Source: Azospirillum halopraeferens DSM 3675
GTDB taxonomy: Bacteria > Pseudomonadota > Alphaproteobacteria > Azospirillales > Azospirillaceae
Assembly (NCBI RefSeq): GCF_000429625.1
Contig: NZ_AUCF01000011.1
Span: 1 to 64,000 of the forward strand
Length of the DNA stretch: 64,000 nucleotides
Reading direction: 5' to 3'
Shown one piece after another: positions 1-8,234 of this stretch; the first letter of the stretch is position 1; the number at the start of each line of letters is the position of its first letter. Position numbers and translations under genes: made by a program. Under the pieces are notes generated by a model. The model ran no database searches. It saw only the letters and a program-made list of their open reading frames with translations, and was not told the origin of the DNA.

Positions 1-1147
1 TGCCGCCGACCAGGGTGTCGAAGCCGTCGCCGCCCACCAGGGTGTCGTTTCCGGCCCCGCCATAGAGGATGTCGTGGCCGCCGAGCCCGCTGATGAGGTC
101 GTGGCCGTCGCCGCCGAGAATGCTGTCGTTGTTTGCGGTACCGGTCACGGTCACGGCATCGCCGGTGGCCACGACGATGGACTCGATGCCGGTCATGCCG
201 ACGTTGGTCAGGTTGTAGGAGCCGCCGCTGTCGATGCGCAGCGTGTCGTTGCCGGCGCCGCCGTCGTACACCTGAAGCGCGCCGCCATAGAGATCGCCGG
301 CCGACGCGAGGACCAGCACATCGTCGCCATCGCCGCCGAACAGGCTGTCGATGCCGGCGTTTCCGTACAGGACATCGTTGCCGGCGCCGCCGTAGATCAG
401 ATCGTAGCCGTCGCCGCCGAAGATCGTGTCGTTCCCGCCGGCCCCGTGCAACCGGTCGAAGCCACCGAGACCGGAAATGAGATCGTTGCCGTCACCGCCG
501 GACAAGGTGTCGCCCATGTTGCCGCCGATGACGGAGTACCCCGCGGAATCGAGCCCGGACACATTGATGAACGCAATGGCGGCAAGCGCCGACCCGATCC
601 GGATCTCCTCGATCCCCGACAGGGTGACGGTAGAGAAATCGTAATTCCCGCCCAGCGCTTCGACGCGGTCGTAGCCGGCGCCGCCGCTGATGGTATCGCC
701 GGATAGCTCCGCCGAACTGACATAAAAAAAGTCGTCACCGTCGCCGCCGTCCATGACGTCGGCCCCGACTCCCCCGTTCAGCGTGTCATTGCCGCCGCCT
801 CCCACGAGGCTGTCGTTGCCCACGCCGCCGACGAGGGAATCGTCTCCGCTGCCGCCGATCATCGTGTCGTCCTGAACGCCGCCTCTGAGCGTGTAGGACC
901 CGGTGAAATCGGAAAGGTTGAACAGGACGCTGACATCCTGGCCCACCAGGGGGTCCTCGAAAGTGTTGAGGAGGACTGTGTTCGTTCCCCCCGAACGCAG
1001 CGTCCAGGTACCATTGTCGGGAAAAATTTCAAAAGACGCCGTCGTCGACACGTAGTCTGCAAGCAGCGTTTGGAGGTTGTTAATCCTGATGTCGCCCTGC
1101 CCATTGCTACCGTTCGGACCCATGTAATAGTAAAATGTTCCGGGCAT
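1..1147 (-). CDS. RTX (hemolysin-type) calcium-binding repeat protein, C-terminus beyond the left edge
   Basis: Reading from an ATG at 1147, preceded by GGAGGG about ten bases upstream, the frame stays open to the edge (382 codons). The first ~95 residues are a non-repetitive beta-rich region without a signal peptide. After that come tandem glycine-aspartate nonapeptides of the GGxGxDxLxGG type, for example GGSGDDSLVGG and GGAGNDTLVGG, interrupted by spacer segments. In known RTX proteins such repeats form calcium-loaded beta rolls, and the proteins leave the cell by type I secretion using a C-terminal signal, which would lie outside the window. No ABC/HlyD secretion genes are seen nearby. 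A secreted adhesin or matrix protein is likely; an enzyme domain beyond the edge cannot be excluded. Confidence 0.85.
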   Translation of the reverse strand, partial: MPGTFYYYMGPNGSNGQGDIRINNLQTLLADYVSTTASFEIFPDNGTWTLRSGGTNTVLLNTFEDPLVGQDVSVLFNLSDFTGSYTLRGGVQDDTMIGGSGDDSLVGGVGNDSLVGGGGNDTLNGGVGADVMDGGDGDDFFYVSSAELSGDTISGGAGYDRVEALGGNYDFSTVTLSGIEEIRIGSALAAIAFINVSGLDSAGYSVIGGNMGDTLSGGDGNDLISGLGGFDRLHGAGGNDTIFGGDGYDLIYGGAGNDVLYGNAGIDSLFGGDGDDVLVLASAGDLYGGALQVYDGGAGNDTLRIDSGGSYNLTNVGMTGIESIVVATGDAVTVTGTANNDSILGGDGHDLISGLGGHDILYGGAGNDTLVGGDGFDTLVGG

Positions 1148-1423
1148 AGCTTCGGACCCTCCGGTGCGTGGACATGGTTGTGGCGGCGCCCCAAGCTAAA
1201 AGAGCGTAACAGGGCGGGCATTAAATTATAAATTGTGGATGCGGACGCATGTACGCCCTGAACGGCGTCCCCTGTCCGTTCAAGGAGGACGCTGCCAAAC
1301 GCTCACGCCGTACGCACACCCACGTACGTCAGGTTTGACGCATCCAACCTTTGGTGGTCAATGTTCGAATTGAAACGAATTACCACATAAGGCCCCTGCC
1401 AAGGGGGCCCGGGGCCGGCCGCG
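1148..1423. other. Non-coding leader of the RTX gene
   Basis: This stretch is more AT-rich than its surroundings (for example around 1200-1240 and 1355-1390) and should hold the promoter of the RTX gene reading leftward. I see no convincing reading frame and no clear sigma-70 pair. It ends at the structured repeat that starts at 1424. Confidence 0.5.
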
Positions 1424-1543
1424 TCATACGGCCGGAAAATGATCACTTCCATCATTTTCCGGCCGTGAAACCCGGCAGATCAATGCCCGGGCATTGATCG
1501 AAAGGGTCATACCAACGGCACCCTTCAGGTGCCGTTGGTATCA
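1424..1543. repeat. Structured three-hairpin repeat, copy A
   Basis: Three consecutive stem-loops: hairpin 1 with arms CGGCCGGAAAATGAT / ATCATTTTCCGGCCG around CACTTCC; hairpin 2, the perfect palindrome ATCAATGCCCGGGCATTGAT; hairpin 3 with arms ATACCAACGGCACC / GGTGCCGTTGGTAT around CTTCA. The element begins TCATAC and ends GTATCA. Linkers between the hairpins (AAACCCGGCAG and AGGGT) are nearly the same in copies at 10148 and 61294, while the arms differ by compensated changes. Its right end supplies the TGA stop of the glycosyltransferase gene (1541-1543). Confidence 0.9.
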
Positions 1544-4500
1544 GTCCGGCGCGTGGCGGATTTCCAGATCCGGCAGGCCCAGGCAGGTGATGCCCATGTC
1601 GCGGGCCATCATCGCCAGCCCCTCCGTCTCGATGTAGCCGCGGTAGGGGGCGGGCGGGAAGACCAGCCCGTCGCGGTGCCGGTCGGCGCGCACCAGCAGC
1701 ATGGTGCCGCCGACTCCGTCCACCGGCACCATCCCCCGCCCGCGGAAGGAGTCGAGGTAGCGCCGTCCCGCCCCGCGCGGCGGCTGGACGAGGCCGTCCA
1801 CCACATGGGCGGGATCGGCCTCCACCGCCGCGTCGACGATCCGGAAGGTGTTGAGGTCGAAGGTCGGCCCACCGGGGGCGCGCACGCAATGGGGCACCAC
1901 CACGTCGCCGCCGGTGGCCAGCAGGCGGCGCAGGGTGTCCGGCGGGGCGTCGATGACGTCGGCGTCGATCCACAGCACCCACGTCTCGTCCCGCAGGGCG
2001 GCCTGGAGCAGGCGGTTGCGCGCCCGCGCGATGGCGGCGCGGCGCGGACGCTGGATCTCCGGGGCCCAGCGGGGGCCCGGCAGCGTCACGCCGGGGTCGT
2101 GTTGCAGCAGCTCGACACGGCGGAACCGGCGGCGCAGGCGCGGCAGCTCCGCGGCGAGGAACGCGTGGGAGCCGTCGTCGCTGCCGCCCTCCAGGAAGGC
2201 CAGCGACAGCCGGTCCGGCGGATGGTCGAGACGCTCCAGCATGGCCAGATAGGCCGGCAGATGGCGGCGGGCGTTGCGAACCGGCGTCAGGACCAGCACC
2301 GTCGGCGGCCCCTCGGCGGCACGGGCCGCCAGCGCCTGCACGCGTTCGCGCACCACCGCGCCGACCGCGTGCGGGCTGAGCGTCGCGCGGACGTGGTCGG
2401 CGGCGCGCCGTCCCCTGGCGCGGGCGGCGCCGGGATCGCCGCGGACGGCCCGCATCAGCGCCGCCGCCGCATCGAGGTCCGGCTCCGTCCACACGGTTCC
2501 CGCGGGGTAACAGCCCTCGGCGCGCTCCAGGGTCACCGGACGGCCGGGCACCGGGAAGGACCACGCGTCGGACAGCAGGGGCGCCATCCCCGGACAGGCG
2601 GTGGCGATCACCGGCCGCCCGAAGGCCAGGGCCTCGGCCACCGTCAACCCGAATCCCTCCGCCCGGTGAAGCGACACGTACGCGTCGCAGCCCGCGATCA
2701 GCGCCAGCGTCCGCTCCCGCGACTCCTCGCCGACGTGCAGGCGGATCGACGGGTGGCCGGCGATTGCGGCCTCCAGCAGCGCCCGGCTGTCCGGCGACAG
2801 GGAGCGCGCCTTGATCAGCAGGATCGTGGCCGGATCGGGCTGCGGGAAGGCGCGGCGGAACGCCTCCACCAGGCCAACCGGGTTCTTGCGCGCGAAACCG
2901 CTGAGGTCGTCGAAGACGAAGGCGAACAGGAAGGCGCCGTCCGGCAGGCCGAGGTCGGCGCGGGTCGGCGCCGGCACCGCGGGGGCGACCACATGGGTGA
3001 CCGCGGCCACCGGAACGGGGGCGATGCGGCGCAGCGCATCGGCCGCGAAGGGGCCGGGCGCCCAGATCTCGGCGAAGAGGGTGGCCGCCGCCGCCCAGCC
3101 CGCCGGCGCCGTGGTGGGGCTTTCCCAGGCCCAGACGCCGACGCAGGGCCGGTTCTCCATGGCGTCCCGCAGGCGGCGGCCGCGGCCCGGCGCCAGGGCG
3201 ATGGCGAGCTGGTCGGGGTTGGTGTGGACGATGGTGACGGGGTGCGGGGCCGGCTCGTCCGCCGGCTCGTCCGGATCGTCCAGGTCGTGGGCGGTGAAGG
3301 GAATGCCGGCGGCGCGCAGCGCGTCGAGCAGGCCGGACGCCGCCACCCCCAGGCCGATGCCGGCGGAGAAATGGCCGAACACGGTGACGCCGGCCGGTGC
3401 CGGCGCCGGCGGTTCCGGCGCCGCGGCGTAGCGCTGCACGAAATGCAGGCTGCGGGTGGTGAAGCCGCACCAGTGGTCGACGACGCTGCCGACGTCCAGG
3501 GCGATTCCGCCCAGCGCCCTGATCCGGTCGGCGTAGAGCTTGCCGAGGAAACCGGCGGCGACCAGGAAGACCTCGCCGGGCTCGCGCACCGTCAGGTCCC
3601 GCTCCAGGGCGCGGAAGGCGTCGGGGTAGTGGGGGCCGGCGTCGGCATAGCCGAACTGCGCGGCGTAGCGGGCCTCGTGGGGAATGCGCAGGACCTGCCC
3701 GACCGCCAGGCCGAAGCGCCGTTCCAGCGCCTGCGGCAGGGCCGGGTGGCAGGTGATCAGCGACACCCGGCGGACGGACGCGAACAGCCGCTCGTACTCG
3801 CCCCACGCCGCCAGGTCGGCGTGGATGTGGCAGGAGGTGATGGTCTGCGCGGGCGAGAACAGCGCCCCGTCGCCCCGTTGCGACAGATGGTGCAGGATCA
3901 CCAGCAGGCCGCGGAAGTCGTGCCAGCTCCGGAACAGGAAGGGCGGGGTGGGGACGGGCAGGCCGTAGCACAGGCGCGACAGGTCGGGCACGCCGACCAC
4001 GTCGGCGTTGCGCACGGCGCGCACCAGCGCCGCCCCCATGGCGGCGGCCCCGGCGGCGTCCAGCCGGGGGGCGCCCCACCAGATGCACTGGGTGGCGTCA
4101 CGGTCTGGGCCGGCGTGCTCCTCCTGCTCCGGCGGGTAGGGCAGGAAGTTGCCCTCGCCGTCGCCCAGGCGGATCAGCGCGAAAGGCCGGGCGGACCGGT
4201 GGGCGTCGAGGATGCGGTCGGTCACCGCCCGCGCCTGATCGCGGCGCCAGCCGCTGTCGACGGGGAAATCGGGGAAGCGGGCGCGCAGCCGCTCGAACCC
4301 GTCGGCGAAGCGGCGCACCGCCTCGTCCCAGTGGCCCATGGGCGCGCGCGGATCGCGGGCCGCGGCGGTGCGGCGCAACGCGGCGACCGCGTCGCCGTCG
4401 CCCCGGCCGTGGCGCAGCCCTTCGAACACCGCCAGCAGGCGCAGGCGCACCGTCCGCTCGTCCACCGGCGCCAGGGCCTCCACGGCGTCGAACAGGGCGT

Positions 4501-6742
4501 GCACGCCGGTATCGCCCTCCGCCTCGCCGATCGCCTGCGCCACCAGCCCCAGCAGGTCGGGCGTCAGGATGCCCGTGCCGTGCGCCCGCCACAGGGCGTA
4601 CAGCCGCCGCCGACCCTCGACCGCCGCCGGTCCGTGGGCGTAGGCCGCCTCCACCAGGTCGCCCAGCACGGTGCCCGTCGTCGGGGCGGCCGACACGGCG
4701 GCGCGTGCGCCGGCCATGTCGCCCTGCGCCTGCAGGACCTGGAAGTGCAGCGCGCGCAGCGCGGCGTTGGCGGCCGCCAGATCGCGGTTGGCGTCGAGCA
4801 GGGCCGCCAGCTCGGCGCCGCGCTGGCGGCGTTGCAGCACCGTGGCGAGGGCGAGCACCGCGTCGGTGCGCTCCATCGCCGGGCCGCGCCGCCGCGCCAG
4901 CGCCTCGGCCTCGTCCAGGCGGCCGCGCTCCACCAGGGCGGTGACGGTGCCGACGAAAGCGTGCGACGAGGCCGGGGCGAGGGCGACGACGCGGCGCCAG
5001 CGCGCCAGCGCGCTCGCCCAGTCGCGCTGGCGCGCCGCCGCTTCCGCCAGGGAGATCGCGCCGGCGGGGTCGTCCGGGGACCGGCGGGCCAACTCGGCGA
5101 AATCGGCCTCGGCCTCGGCGAAGCGGCCCAGATCCAGCCGCGCCCAGCCGCGGCCCAGCCGCGCCGGTCCGTGGCGCGGGTCCGCCGCCAGCGCCTCGTC
5201 CCACAGGGCCAGCGCCTCCACCGGCCGCTGCGCCCGCACCGCCCTGGCGCGTTCATCCAGGACGGCGGCGATCGCCTGCGGATAGGCCGACAGCGGCAGC
5301 CGCTTGGCCAGTTCCGTCAGCACCGCTCCGTAGCGCTCCCCCTCCCAGCGGGGATCGGCGGCCTGCCAGTGCTCGTCGAAATGGGCCGACGGGAAGGTGT
5401 TGCGGCCGTGCACGACGTAGAGGTAGAGGCGCGGCTCGTCCAGATGCGCCACCCGGGCGCCGTGCAGCAGCCGTTCGACGACGGGCGTGTCCTCACCCCG
5501 CGCCAGTTCGGGATAGCGGGGAAGGACCGCCTTCTCGCACAGCAGCGATCCCTCCCACGGGCGCCGGCGCGACACCGCCAGCCGCCGGGCGCCGGGCCAC
5601 CAGACCATCCAGCGGTTGAGCAGGCAGGCGTGCGCGCCGGTGCGCTGCAACACCTCCATCTGCATTTCCAGCCGCAGCGGATCGTACAGGTCGTCGTCGT
5701 CCCACTGGCAGACGTACGCCCCCGCCGCCAGATCGACGGCGCGGTTGCGCGCCCGCCCCAGGTTGGTCTGCGGGTCCTGCGGCCGCACCAGCCGGATGCG
5801 CGGGTCGGCGAGTGTCGCGACGGCGCGGGCCAGGGTGTCCTGCGCCCCGTCGTCAACGATCACCAATTCCCGGTTGGCGTAGGTCTGGCGCCGGAAGGAC
5901 TCGATGGCGAGCAGAGCCAGGGCGGTGCGGTCGCGGGTTGCCATCAGGCACGACACCAGGGGAGTCCCGTCGCCGGTGGCCGTGGCCGCCGCCACGGGCG
6001 ATTCAGCGGGGCCGGTGACGGAGACCGACACGGCCGCCGGCCGGCCGTCGTCCGGTGCGGGCATGCCGGGAATCCAGGAGCCGTCCCAGTGGTGCAGGGC
6101 GTAGGCGTCGCGGGTGAGACGCTCCCACCGCTCGATGTCGAACAGCCGGCCCTCCAGGCACTCCACCTTGTCGGCGGGATACACCAGGCGCGCCGGCAGC
6201 AGGGTGACCGGGTCGGGACCGGTGTACGCCTCATAGGTGCGGGTCAGCAGGTACGGTCCGGTGGCATCCAGCACGTCGGCGGCACCCGCGCTGCGATGCA
6301 ACGCCGCGACGACGTCGTTCCAGAAGGCATGGCCGGGCACCGACGCGATGAGGGAGGGGCAGAGCAGGCGCGTCAGGCCGGTCCGGGCGGTCTTGTCGAG
6401 GTCGAGATGGCTGTCCGGTTCCAGCCCCACCGCCAGCGCGCACCCCGCCAGCAGCGGGTCGAGCGGCTTCAGGCATTCGAAGTCGAGATCGACGTACAGC
6501 CCGCCCAGCCGTTGCAGGATCAGGTAGCGCGCCGCGTCGGCGCGGCGGATGGGTTCCTCGTACGCGTCATAGACGGGCAGGAAGTCGGGGGCCTCCCGCG
6601 CCACGAAGGCGCGCAGGTCGGCGTCGGTCCACAGCCGATGCTCCCAGTCCGGGTGCAGGCGCCGCCAGGTCGCGCGGAACGCCGCCAGGCGCGGCGGCAC
6701 GTCCGCGTCCTTCCAGAGATGATGCAGGATTCGGGGGATCAT
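1541..6742 (-). CDS. Giant multi-domain glycosyltransferase
   Basis: 1733 residues. In order: a GT with DXD (OCH1-like sugar-binding fold; D85-L-D87) at about 1-235; a GT2 domain at about 255-480 with the aspartates of QWDDDDLYD near 348-351; alpha-helical TPR-like repeats at about 500-720; a GT-D-like domain from about 853 with the RLGDGEGNF motif; a GT4-type (GT-B) domain at about 1120-1440 ending in the HRAEGFGLTVAEAL nucleotide-sugar motif; and an Anp1/MNN9-like GT62 domain at about 1455-1733 with DADV. There is no signal peptide or membrane segment, so it probably acts in the cytoplasm or at the inner membrane. Such modular enzymes glycosylate surface polysaccharides, flagellin or secreted proteins; the RTX protein next door is a possible but unproven target. 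The stop codon is provided by repeat copy A. Confidence 0.85.
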   Translation of the reverse strand: MIPRILHHLWKDADVPPRLAAFRATWRRLHPDWEHRLWTDADLRAFVAREAPDFLPVYDAYEEPIRRADAARYLILQRLGGLYVDLDFECLKPLDPLLAGCALAVGLEPDSHLDLDKTARTGLTRLLCPSLIASVPGHAFWNDVVAALHRSAGAADVLDATGPYLLTRTYEAYTGPDPVTLLPARLVYPADKVECLEGRLFDIERWERLTRDAYALHHWDGSWIPGMPAPDDGRPAAVSVSVTGPAESPVAAATATGDGTPLVSCLMATRDRTALALLAIESFRRQTYANRELVIVDDGAQDTLARAVATLADPRIRLVRPQDPQTNLGRARNRAVDLAAGAYVCQWDDDDLYDPLRLEMQMEVLQRTGAHACLLNRWMVWWPGARRLAVSRRRPWEGSLLCEKAVLPRYPELARGEDTPVVERLLHGARVAHLDEPRLYLYVVHGRNTFPSAHFDEHWQAADPRWEGERYGAVLTELAKRLPLSAYPQAIAAVLDERARAVRAQRPVEALALWDEALAADPRHGPARLGRGWARLDLGRFAEAEADFAELARRSPDDPAGAISLAEAAARQRDWASALARWRRVVALAPASSHAFVGTVTALVERGRLDEAEALARRRGPAMERTDAVLALATVLQRRQRGAELAALLDANRDLAAANAALRALHFQVLQAQGDMAGARAAVSAAPTTGTVLGDLVEAAYAHGPAAVEGRRRLYALWRAHGTGILTPDLLGLVAQAIGEAEGDTGVHALFDAVEALAPVDERTVRLRLLAVFEGLRHGRGDGDAVAALRRTAAARDPRAPMGHWDEAVRRFADGFERLRARFPDFPVDSGWRRDQARAVTDRILDAHRSARPFALIRLGDGEGNFLPYPPEQEEHAGPDRDATQCIWWGAPRLDAAGAAAMGAALVRAVRNADVVGVPDLSRLCYGLPVPTPPFLFRSWHDFRGLLVILHHLSQRGDGALFSPAQTITSCHIHADLAAWGEYERLFASVRRVSLITCHPALPQALERRFGLAVGQVLRIPHEARYAAQFGYADAGPHYPDAFRALERDLTVREPGEVFLVAAGFLGKLYADRIRALGGIALDVGSVVDHWCGFTTRSLHFVQRYAAAPEPPAPAPAGVTVFGHFSAGIGLGVAASGLLDALRAAGIPFTAHDLDDPDEPADEPAPHPVTIVHTNPDQLAIALAPGRGRRLRDAMENRPCVGVWAWESPTTAPAGWAAAATLFAEIWAPGPFAADALRRIAPVPVAAVTHVVAPAVPAPTRADLGLPDGAFLFAFVFDDLSGFARKNPVGLVEAFRRAFPQPDPATILLIKARSLSPDSRALLEAAIAGHPSIRLHVGEESRERTLALIAGCDAYVSLHRAEGFGLTVAEALAFGRPVIATACPGMAPLLSDAWSFPVPGRPVTLERAEGCYPAGTVWTEPDLDAAAALMRAVRGDPGAARARGRRAADHVRATLSPHAVGAVVRERVQALAARAAEGPPTVLVLTPVRNARRHLPAYLAMLERLDHPPDRLSLAFLEGGSDDGSHAFLAAELPRLRRRFRRVELLQHDPGVTLPGPRWAPEIQRPRRAAIARARNRLLQAALRDETWVLWIDADVIDAPPDTLRRLLATGGDVVVPHCVRAPGGPTFDLNTFRIVDAAVEADPAHVVDGLVQPPRGAGRRYLDSFRGRGMVPVDGVGGTMLLVRADRHRDGLVFPPAPYRGYIETEGLAMMARDMGITCLGLPDLEIRHAPD

Positions 6743-6846
6743 GGGCCCTTCGCGACAATCGACGTGCGATTGTCGACGACGGAGAAGGGATCATCAAGAG
6801 TGGAGAGCGCAGGGCTGCGCGGCGGGGGCACCGGCCGGGTCCGCTC

Positions 6847-6880
6847 AAAAAAACCGCCGCCAACCCATTGGATTGGCGGC
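6847..6880 (-). terminator. Rho-independent terminator of the candidate RNA
   Basis: On the minus strand an 8-bp stem GCCGCCAA/TTGGCGGC with loop TCCAATGGG is followed by GG and seven T. It is about 100 bases upstream of the glycosyltransferase start and is separate from the LysR terminator at 7107-7144, which implies a transcript starting between the two. Confidence 0.85.
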
Positions 6881-7006
6881 GAGTTGAACAGGGAGGCTTC
6901 ACGTCTGGGAGACGCCGGGCCCGAAGACCCGATCCCGGGAGGGCCCGGGACGGTCGGATGCTGCGTCGCAGCGACCAACGCCCAAGATTTGTGCTCTTGG
7001 GTGGTC
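6847..7006 (-). ncRNA. Candidate structured small RNA or leader RNA
   Basis: Read leftward, this gap contains a chain of hairpins: GACC/GGTC enclosing CCCAAGA/TCTTGGG (7006-6973); GCTGCG/CGCAGC (about 6972-6960); TCCCGGG/CCCGGGA (6950-6933); CGGGTC-TTCG-GGCCCG with a UUCG tetraloop (6931-6916); CGTCT/AGACG (6914-6902); and a final perfect terminator. A short CCTCCC-containing single strand lies just before the terminator. No convincing protein frame covers it. It could be an independent sRNA, or an attenuating leader of the glycosyltransferase gene starting at 6742. I do not recognise an Rfam family. The 5' end is not known. Confidence 0.5.
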
Positions 7007-7106
7007 AATTTCCATTCATTTGTTCTTGATCCTACCATGCGCCGTGTGCATGGCGGCGAAGGTGTTGACCCGCCGGGCGGAATCGGCGCGGCGGGCCGAT
7101 GCCACG

Positions 7107-7144
7107 AAAAAGACGGCCCGCGCCGGGGAACCGGGCGGGCTGTC
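7107..7144 (-). terminator. Probable terminator of the LysR gene
   Basis: A GC-rich imperfect stem (GACAGCCCGCCCGG with CCGGCGCGGGCCGTC, loop TTCC) is followed on the minus strand by TTTTT. It begins about 30 bases after the LysR stop codon. Confidence 0.7.
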
Positions 7145-7175
7145 GTGTGGGAGGGAGGATCGGTGCTGCGAAGAG

Positions 7176-8069
7176 TCAGAACGGGGTTTCCGCGACCTTG
7201 CGCACCAGGAAGTCGCGGAACACCGCGATGCGCTTGGAATGGCGCAGCTCCTCGGCGTAGACGAAATAGGCGTCCACCTTGGGGCCGTCGATGTCGGGCA
7301 GCACCCGCACGAACTCGCTCTTGCCGTCCAGCAGGAAGTCCGGCATGGCCGCGATGCCCAGCCCGCTCTCGGCGGCCCGGTAGATGGCGTACATGCTGTT
7401 GACCTGAAGGATCGGCCGCCGCGACCCGGCGGGGGGGTCGCCCACCTCCAGGATCCAGTTCACGTTGGCGACCGGCGCGCGCACGTCCGGCGGATAGGAG
7501 ATCAGGTCGTGATCCACCAGATCCGCCGGCGTCTTGGGCACGCCGCGCCGCTTGACGTAGCTCTGGTGTGCGTACAGGTGGAAATGGATGGTCATCAGGT
7601 GCCGCTGGATCAGGTCCGGCTGGCGCGGCGTGTTCATGCGGATGGCGATGTCCGCCTCGCGCATCGCCAGGTCCAACTCGTCGTCGTCGATCAGCAGCGT
7701 CAACTGCACGTCCGGGTACATGGCCAGGAACTCGTGCAGGCGCGGGGCCAGCCAGGTGGTGCCGAAGGCGACCGTGGTGGTGACGCGCAGGGGGCCCTTG
7801 GGCACCTCCTTGCTCTCGGTCAGCATCGCCTCGGTCATCGACAGTTTGGCGAAGACCTCGCGGGCCGTGCGGTGCAGCAGTTCGCCCTGCTCCGTCAGGA
7901 TCAGGCCGCGGGCGTGCCGGTGAAACAACGGCACCCCGAGGCTCTCCTCCAGTGCGCTGATCTGGCGGCTGACCGCGGACTGGCTCAGGTTGAGCGTCTC
8001 GCCGGCATGTGTGAAGCTCCCCGCTTCCGCCACGGCATGGAACACCCGCAGCTTGTCCCAGTCCATCAT
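7176..8069 (-). CDS. LysR family transcriptional regulator
   Basis: 297 residues, normal for the family. An N-terminal winged helix-turn-helix (about 1-60; LNLSQSAVSRQISALEESLG is the recognition region) is followed by a LysR effector-binding domain (about 90-290). Two adjacent ATG codons could start it; the first follows GGGACGGG. It lies upstream of its own terminator and is transcribed in the same direction as the TPP-fold enzyme to its right, with a 165-base gap. The effector cannot be told from sequence. LysR regulators often control neighbouring genes, but the neighbour here reads the same way, not divergently. Confidence 0.92.
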   Translation of the reverse strand: MMDWDKLRVFHAVAEAGSFTHAGETLNLSQSAVSRQISALEESLGVPLFHRHARGLILTEQGELLHRTAREVFAKLSMTEAMLTESKEVPKGPLRVTTTVAFGTTWLAPRLHEFLAMYPDVQLTLLIDDDELDLAMREADIAIRMNTPRQPDLIQRHLMTIHFHLYAHQSYVKRRGVPKTPADLVDHDLISYPPDVRAPVANVNWILEVGDPPAGSRRPILQVNSMYAIYRAAESGLGIAAMPDFLLDGKSEFVRVLPDIDGPKVDAYFVYAEELRHSKRIAVFRDFLVRKVAETPF

Positions 8070-8234
8070 CCCGTCCCGTTCACCGGAGGCGCGGTGAAAA
8101 AACCCCGCCTCTACTGTTGCTTTGTTCGGCGTTATGCGTGCCGCCTCCGTTTATAGCAGGCAACCTGCGGTGAACGCACGCCCAACCGTGTTCGGGCCGG
8201 GCAAATCCGACTTTTGCAGGGTGTTTCACCGTCC

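Noticed and set aside
1-1100. Regularly spaced short repeats that might suggest a CRISPR or satellite array.
   Set aside because: The period is about 27 bases and codes for glycine-aspartate RTX nonapeptides in one frame; units are not identical and there are no spacers.
1529-7402. A 1957-residue open frame on the plus strand opposite the giant glycosyltransferase.
   Set aside because: It is the antisense of a gene with clear domains; its product is rich in Arg, Gly, His and Gln without motifs, typical of GC-rich shadow frames.
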